NCBI GenBank assembly: GCA_028023455.1
Contig: JAQFVV010006238.1
Location: 6,210,572-6,274,571, forward strand
Source: Epiperipatus broadwayi
Taxonomy: Eukaryota; Onychophora; Udeonychophora; Euonychophora; Peripatidae
Length of the DNA: 64,000 bases
Direction: 5' to 3'
In this document: positions 58,436 through 64,000 of the stretch, piece after piece
Layout of the letters: each line of letters begins with the position of its first letter
Position numbering within the stretch: the stretch's first letter is position 1
Notes under the pieces: model-generated
Told to the model about the DNA's origin: nothing
Database searches by the model: none
The model's input: the letters and a program-made list of their open reading frames with translations, nothing else
Translations under genes and position numbers: made by a program

Positions 58436-58735
58436 GAGCAAAACTCTCCATACAGTATTGCCATTTGTGCTAAACAGAGCAATCAATTGATGCCAGAAGG
58501 CTTGTGCATAAAATCCCTATCTAATGCTTACTCATCCAATATCCCCAGACTAGTTTCTGGCTTGTGGCCTTCGTCAGTGAGGAGCTTTGGATCTGAGAGC
58601 ACTGCATCTAGATCTTAGGATCTAATGCAACCCTCTAGCAACTACTTTTTTATCTCTACTTAACTACAAGCCTTCTGGCATTCATTGATTACTCTGTTTA
58701 GCACAGGTGGCAATACTGTATGGAGAGTTTTGCTC
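58436..58735. mobile_element. Foldback family F, copy f
   Basis: gcaaaactctccatacagta is mirrored by tactgtatggagagttttgc. The left inner arm is intact (actagtttctggcttgtggc, ttcgtcagtgagg), but its right partner is deleted, so only one hammerhead-like core remains (minus strand, 58553-58577). Confidence 0.85.
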
Positions 58736-58746
58736 TGTTTATCAGC

Positions 58747-58865
58747 AATGATTATCACTGATCATTTATCAATCTGGAGATTATCTCTAACCCAGATATA
58801 AAGTGAGGTTAATGATTATCATTAATCATTTATTAAGTTAGAAATTATCTCTAGCCCAGGTATAT
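58747..58865 (+). repeat. Two ~55-bp tandem units
   Basis: aatgattatcactgatcatttatc...ttatctctaacccagatata is followed by aatgattatcattaatcatt...ttatctctagcccaggtata. The start of the unit also occurs at 58381. Confidence 0.65.
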
Positions 58866-61063
58866 TCTATTGAGAGTGGAAGATGCCAACTATTAATAAG
58901 AACTAATATCACATATTTTCTAGAAATCTTCCTTTTTACTAACATAATTCTATTTTTGTTTAGCATTAAAATTATTTCTCTAAGTTTACTCAAGTTTAAT
59001 CCAAATATTCATCCTGCTGTGTATAAATAATAGTTGAAAATTGTAATAATGATAAAAAAGTGCATTAAACTTAATGCATTTACTTGTATATGCCCTCTTT
59101 AAACAAATTTATTTTAAATTAATAACGTTAATATTCATCCCAATTAAATCAAAGCATAGTTGTTTGTAACAAAATAAAATTATATTTAGCCAATTATTAT
59201 TAGAAATATCTTTAGATTAAATATTATAATTATTTTGAAAAGAAAAACTAACTTTTATGCTTTATTAATTATAACATATACATTTCCCAAAATACTGCTT
59301 AAAATATTACAATGAATGCCATTGGCTGACTATAGGACGTGTGTGAAAAATCTATTCTATTGATTTATAAGGATTTTGTTGTCAATTTTGTTTTCTTGGT
59401 GCTTTATTTGCATATTTCATAATAAAATTGCTATATTTTTAAAAATTATTTTATAACATACAATAAAGCTATATCAAAATGATACTTCAATTACATGCTA
59501 TCCAAAACAAATGTAAACAAACAAATAAAAAAACATTAAAATTCTCAAATTTAATATATTTTTCAGAAATCAGGCAGCCATTTTCAATTTCAGAATGCCA
59601 GACATAGTCATGTTTAAAACAAAAAAAAATTGTGAAGAAATTTTTAATTATGTCAGCAGTCTTTTTTATTCATCTTGGAATGTGATCAACAATCACATTC
59701 ATTAACAAAATTTCTTTGGTTTATGTTGAAAGCACATACATGTTATTCTTTTTTTGGTAGTGTTGGGTTATGCATACTGTGGCCACCAGGGATGCTGTAG
59801 AACCACTAAGAAACCTGCAAGTGATAAATTTCTATGCAACAATAGTGATTACAATTTGGGATAAACAGAATAGTCTTCTGTGAGGATTTAATTGAAAAAA
59901 AATCACCCTGAATGTATTTAATTGCAAAGAAAATCAGATATGTTGTTATTTACTTTATTTAAAAAAATACTGTAAAGTAATTTTTTTTTATTTTTTCAGT
60001 GAATGAAAAGTATATATTTCCCCTCAATATATTATTAATAACTATACTACTATTGTTTTTTAAATTTTTTTGTATTACAATTTTAATTTATATATGTATA
60101 CTATACATATATGTAAAGCATATGTGTTATATATATTATACCCTTACTGCAGAAACTCTATCATCCAGCCATTCCAGTACCCCTAGCTCTTAATCAACTT
60201 ATTACCTAATCAAGTTGCTTAAACATCAACTCACTATTTCAACCTTTTATATATAACTAGTTCATACACATATAAATAAGCACTTAGTAAGGTACACAGT
60301 TAGTATTACATCAAGAACACACTCTGAAAGATACACTCCCAATGGCAAAGGAATATCACCCCTACCTAATTTCATAAACTATCAGTAATATTCTCATGAC
60401 TCACACCTTACACGAAATAGACTATAACTAACATTACTAAATTAAATTGAATATTACAATACATTATACTCTTCCATTTAAAACAATAACACATCATTCC
60501 ATAAATTTTCTAACATACTCTAATCTTAAACTAAATCTTAATCTCAGGTTCAGCCAATTATTCTGACAATTTCACATTAACTAAGATAGCTACATATAGT
60601 AAGGAATTTTACATATACCTAGCTATACCATAATAATAATAATTAATAAAATAAAATATCCTATGACTCTTGTAATAAAGGATATCTAACTATTGGACTT
60701 TTAAGCAACAACAAACCAAAATTATAGGCTATTGAAAATAATATTTATTGGATTAAAGAAATTGAAAGTACTTCATTTTATTATACATTAAAGTTCTTCT
60801 TATTCTTTATGTGGCATATTAAGAAATATAAAACTTGATTATAATTATCATATCAAATTATTCATAAATTTGCATTATATTCTTTTCCATATTTAATAAA
60901 TAACATCGTCAACAATTATAATCTAATAATCATACCATATCTTTTATAAATCATGTGCAATAATAGGAATATATAATTTTTTTAAATGCATGTGTGTGGT
61001 TAGGAAGATCGATAATGATTTAAACATAACAAGGAAAGAAACTCTCAAAATGTAATATTAATT
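58866..61063. other. Spacer, no gene
   Basis: About 2.2 kb of AT-rich sequence without recognisable features. Confidence 0.6.
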
Positions 61064-61174
61064 GTGAAGCATTTTTAGCCGGGAGATCAGCACAGCCACC
61101 ATGCAAGCAAGCAGTTGGTTGCAGACAGTTGTTGCGGGTTCGCCTCCCAGCTGATGCTATGACATATGAAAAAA
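61064..61174 (+). mobile_element. tRNA-derived SINE, copy 3
   Basis: Diverged head (gagatcagcacagccac; B-box GGTTCGCCTCC; ctgatgctatgacatatga) with an A-run. ATGTAATATTAATT flanks it perfectly on both sides (61050-61063 and 61175-61188), a 14-bp target duplication typical of LINE-driven retroposition. A short extra segment (gcaagcaagcagttggttgc) lengthens its anticodon region. Confidence 0.85.
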
Positions 61175-61353
61175 ATGTAATATTAATTTAAAAGAAACAT
61201 TAACAATTTATTTGACAAATGTTATTTAAAATTTATAAATATAAGATTTATATAACTTTAAATGTTCAAAATTAAAAAAAAAATTATATTAATATATATA
61301 TTTACACCACAAAAAAAATTAAATAGTTTTCAATTCAACTATTTATCATAAAG

Positions 61354-61600
<247 letters not shown>

Positions 61601-64000
61601 GAATAAAAAAAAAAAAAAATGATGATATATACTTCAAGAATGATCCCGTCATCTTTTCTAAAATCATACTATTCATAAGCACTATCAGCATTATTATTTC
61701 AAAACATATTCCTAAATAATTGCAGGTTTCTAGATAATGACAGACTTCTATAAATATTTCCATGAAATATTCGCATTCATTATCTACGTAGTTTATAAAT
61801 ATCCTTACACATTAATAAAGAAAAACATATTCTTTAACAATAGTAAGTTCTCCACTTCATCATTTATAATACTATAATTTTATAATACCTCTATAACTTC
61901 TTTATGCTTCTGTTTACTTTATTCATTAAAGTAAGCATATTATTTATATCTAAAATCAATTAAATATATGGTATTTATCTACATCAGCTTTCTTAATGTT
62001 AATAACATTCAGATTTTAACTTTCATTCATAGTTACATAATCAGAATATGCACTTAATCTTTTCTTGATCTCTTACAATAGTAGGAATATCTTTATTTCA
62101 CATTAATTAAATATCATTTGTGATATATTTTACTCTTTTTGCTGTCCAACAAATTCTAGCAACATTTTATAGTCTAACAATTATTCTTCAAACATTTGAT
62201 AAACTATAACAATTACAATGTAGAATCCAGTGATGACAAAAAAGTGAGAGATACAAAACTACAATAGCTAGAAACAAGCAATAGAAACATGAATGCAGAG
62301 ACTAAGGCTATATTCTTGTGTATACCTTAAATTTTTCTCATGGTTTCTATCTGCGCCCTTACTGATTTGCAAAAAGAAATGCTACTGACCATAAATCATA
62401 AATATATATAACTTTGTTAAGTGTATTTTACTTAATAATTCACAAGTCTATATTTAATATTCAAAAGAATATTTCATATTCAAATATTTCTAGCACTGCA
62501 CAATCTCAGTTCCACTACTATCCTGAACCACTACTACTTATTGTATGCACTTGGAACATCTCCTTCAACATCACAAATAAATTCTAACATCTTAACATAA
62601 AGTAATTTCTAAACATTGTTTTAAAATATTCAGTATAATATCAAGACGATACAATATTGTATTGCCAAATGATTTAAAATATTTGACAATAATAAGTACT
62701 TTCATTCAAATAATCTTTATAAAAATAATTCAGAGATCAAGCATGGTAAGTTGTATTGAATAGATACCATTTATAATATTTTATTAATAATTATATATGG
62801 TATTTAAAACCCAATATAATATGCATACTCCTCCTTTCACATAGTATCTAAATAAATTTATATATATAACACAGTATATTTACACCATATGATGTTCAAA
62901 AATCAATTAGTATATCATACATAAATAAATCATAGTATTCAGTTCATCTTGTTCATTATTTTCATAAATAAAGAAACAAATACTAATATAAATTTCAATA
63001 CATATCAATAATATTTTACCATAATCCTATCCTTAGGATTAATAGTGTGAATCCATTCTCTATTGCTGATGTTCTTGCAATTGAAACTTATAAATCTATT
63101 ACTCTTCCTGTCATCCCTTTATTTTTCTTTATTTTATAATATTAAATATTTGAATATTCAGTTATATCTTAAATCTAAAAAATAAATAATTATCAACTGA
63201 AATAACTAATTTCTTAACTAATAACAAAATAAAATAATACCAAATGTCCTTGAAATCTTGCTTGAAGTTAAACTTGGGAAAGAGTGTGGTTGCTATGGCA
63301 ACTCAGTTCACTAACAAGGAGTTTTTCTTCCAGTCTCTTTTCTGCTTGCTTACTACTACTTACCTTGTTCAGCATAAATGCAAAATATTAAATCAAATAA
63401 AATCCATTTGAAATTTATTTATCTCTGCAAGACAATAGTATTTTTAAATCAAGTTTGTTCTATTTATCCAAGATGACACAAATTTCATAAAAAATGATCC
63501 ACAATTAAAGTAATTATTTAATAAGATAATCCCCATGCTCTAAAGATTCTTCATTAATACTGGTTCAATAAATTATAGCAAAATATTTCATTTTAATGAA
63601 TTTGTCTCATAGTTATATGAAAGAATCAGATAATTTTAGCTTTATCAATAGATAGTTTTTTTATTTTAAAATTATTCTTCCATGTATATGCATTCAATTA
63701 ATAATAACTTTCAAAATTTTCACTAGTTTATCTATTTAAACAATATTCCCCTCTATGATTAATATGCATTTAAAACAACACTTATAGTCAACTTTTTATT
63801 TAAAATTTAAAAATCTTATACTAGTTTATATCTATTTTATATTCATCTTGCACAGCACTTGAAAATATTCTTTAATCATTCATTACTCTTTAAAGTTAGT
63901 AGATATATTATACAAAGAAAACATTTGCAAATAACAGATATAGCAGACCAATAAATAGTAAGTTCATTTTCACATATTTGATAGCTTGCATTCATCCTTT
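61601..64000. other. Spacer, no gene
   Basis: AT-rich with no supportable gene. It contains the 14-bp palindrome at 63289-63302. On the minus strand near 63356-63366 there is a consensus-like splice donor (acaag/gtaagt) without other gene evidence. Confidence 0.55.
63289..63302. promoter_or_regulatory. X-box-like palindrome (RFX-type site)
   Basis: GTTGCTATGGCAAC matches the symmetric RFX X-box form (GTTGCC/T, AT, G/AGCAAC). In animals such sites drive ciliary genes. No start codon or exon is recognised nearby, so function is unproven. Confidence 0.35.

Overview
The window is AT-rich animal nuclear DNA made almost entirely of transposable-element wreckage. I recognise no host protein-coding gene, rRNA gene or CRISPR array, and no intact transposon gene. 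The mixture of RTE-type and other LINE retrotransposons, Penelope-like elements, Ty3-like gag/LTR elements, Merlin and hAT DNA transposons, tRNA-derived SINEs and many foldback MITEs, on a strongly AT-rich background with long dinucleotide and tetranucleotide arrays, suggests an invertebrate. I cannot name the phylum from sequence alone.

Layout. 1-6.5 kb: AT-rich spacer with a small insertion flanked by a 14-bp direct repeat and a near-perfect palindromic MITE (2.09-2.29 kb). 6.56-17.28 kb: a large LTR retrotransposon on the minus strand. It has LTRs of about 2.2 kb, a TATA box in both LTRs, a 4-bp target duplication (CATT), a frameshifted gag and no pol. Its right LTR is split by a 2.2-kb TG...CA insertion that looks like a solo LTR of another family. 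19.2-26.0 kb: a second minus-strand LTR element with LTRs of about 1.2 kb, a clear polypurine tract, a gag broken by in-frame stops and again no pol. A Merlin DNA transposon carrying a decayed IS1595/IS1016-type transposase sits inside its right LTR.

26-38 kb: three kinds of foldback or inverted-repeat element, a SINE inserted into an inverted-repeat arm with a visible target duplication, a Penelope-like remnant between inverted arms, two decayed LINE endonuclease domains, a tRNA-Asp-like sequence and an RTE 3' end. 38.9-39.25 kb: a compound GATA/GGTA/GACA microsatellite. 40.9-42.3 kb: an RTE reverse-transcriptase remnant interrupted by a foldback element, then a hAT remnant. 44-49.2 kb: tandem LINE 3' ends, a Penelope-like remnant with its GIY-YIG region, and more foldback copies. 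50.6-53.3 kb: a plus-strand LINE ORF2 pseudogene. 54.9-57.8 kb: two RTE copies, one with an inverted 5' part as expected from twin priming. 58.4 kb to the end: foldback copies, a SINE with a 14-bp target duplication, an (AT)n/(G)n tract and featureless AT-rich DNA.

The most useful observations are: two gag-only LTR elements side by side; a foldback family with at least six copies whose arms carry a hammerhead-like core also seen near Penelope-like sequence; the inverted-repeat structure around a Penelope remnant; the Merlin insertion dated relative to its host LTR by the paired, uninterrupted LTR; and a twin-primed RTE. All are read from sequence by eye. Family assignments rest on motif recognition, and boundaries are approximate unless a target duplication is quoted.
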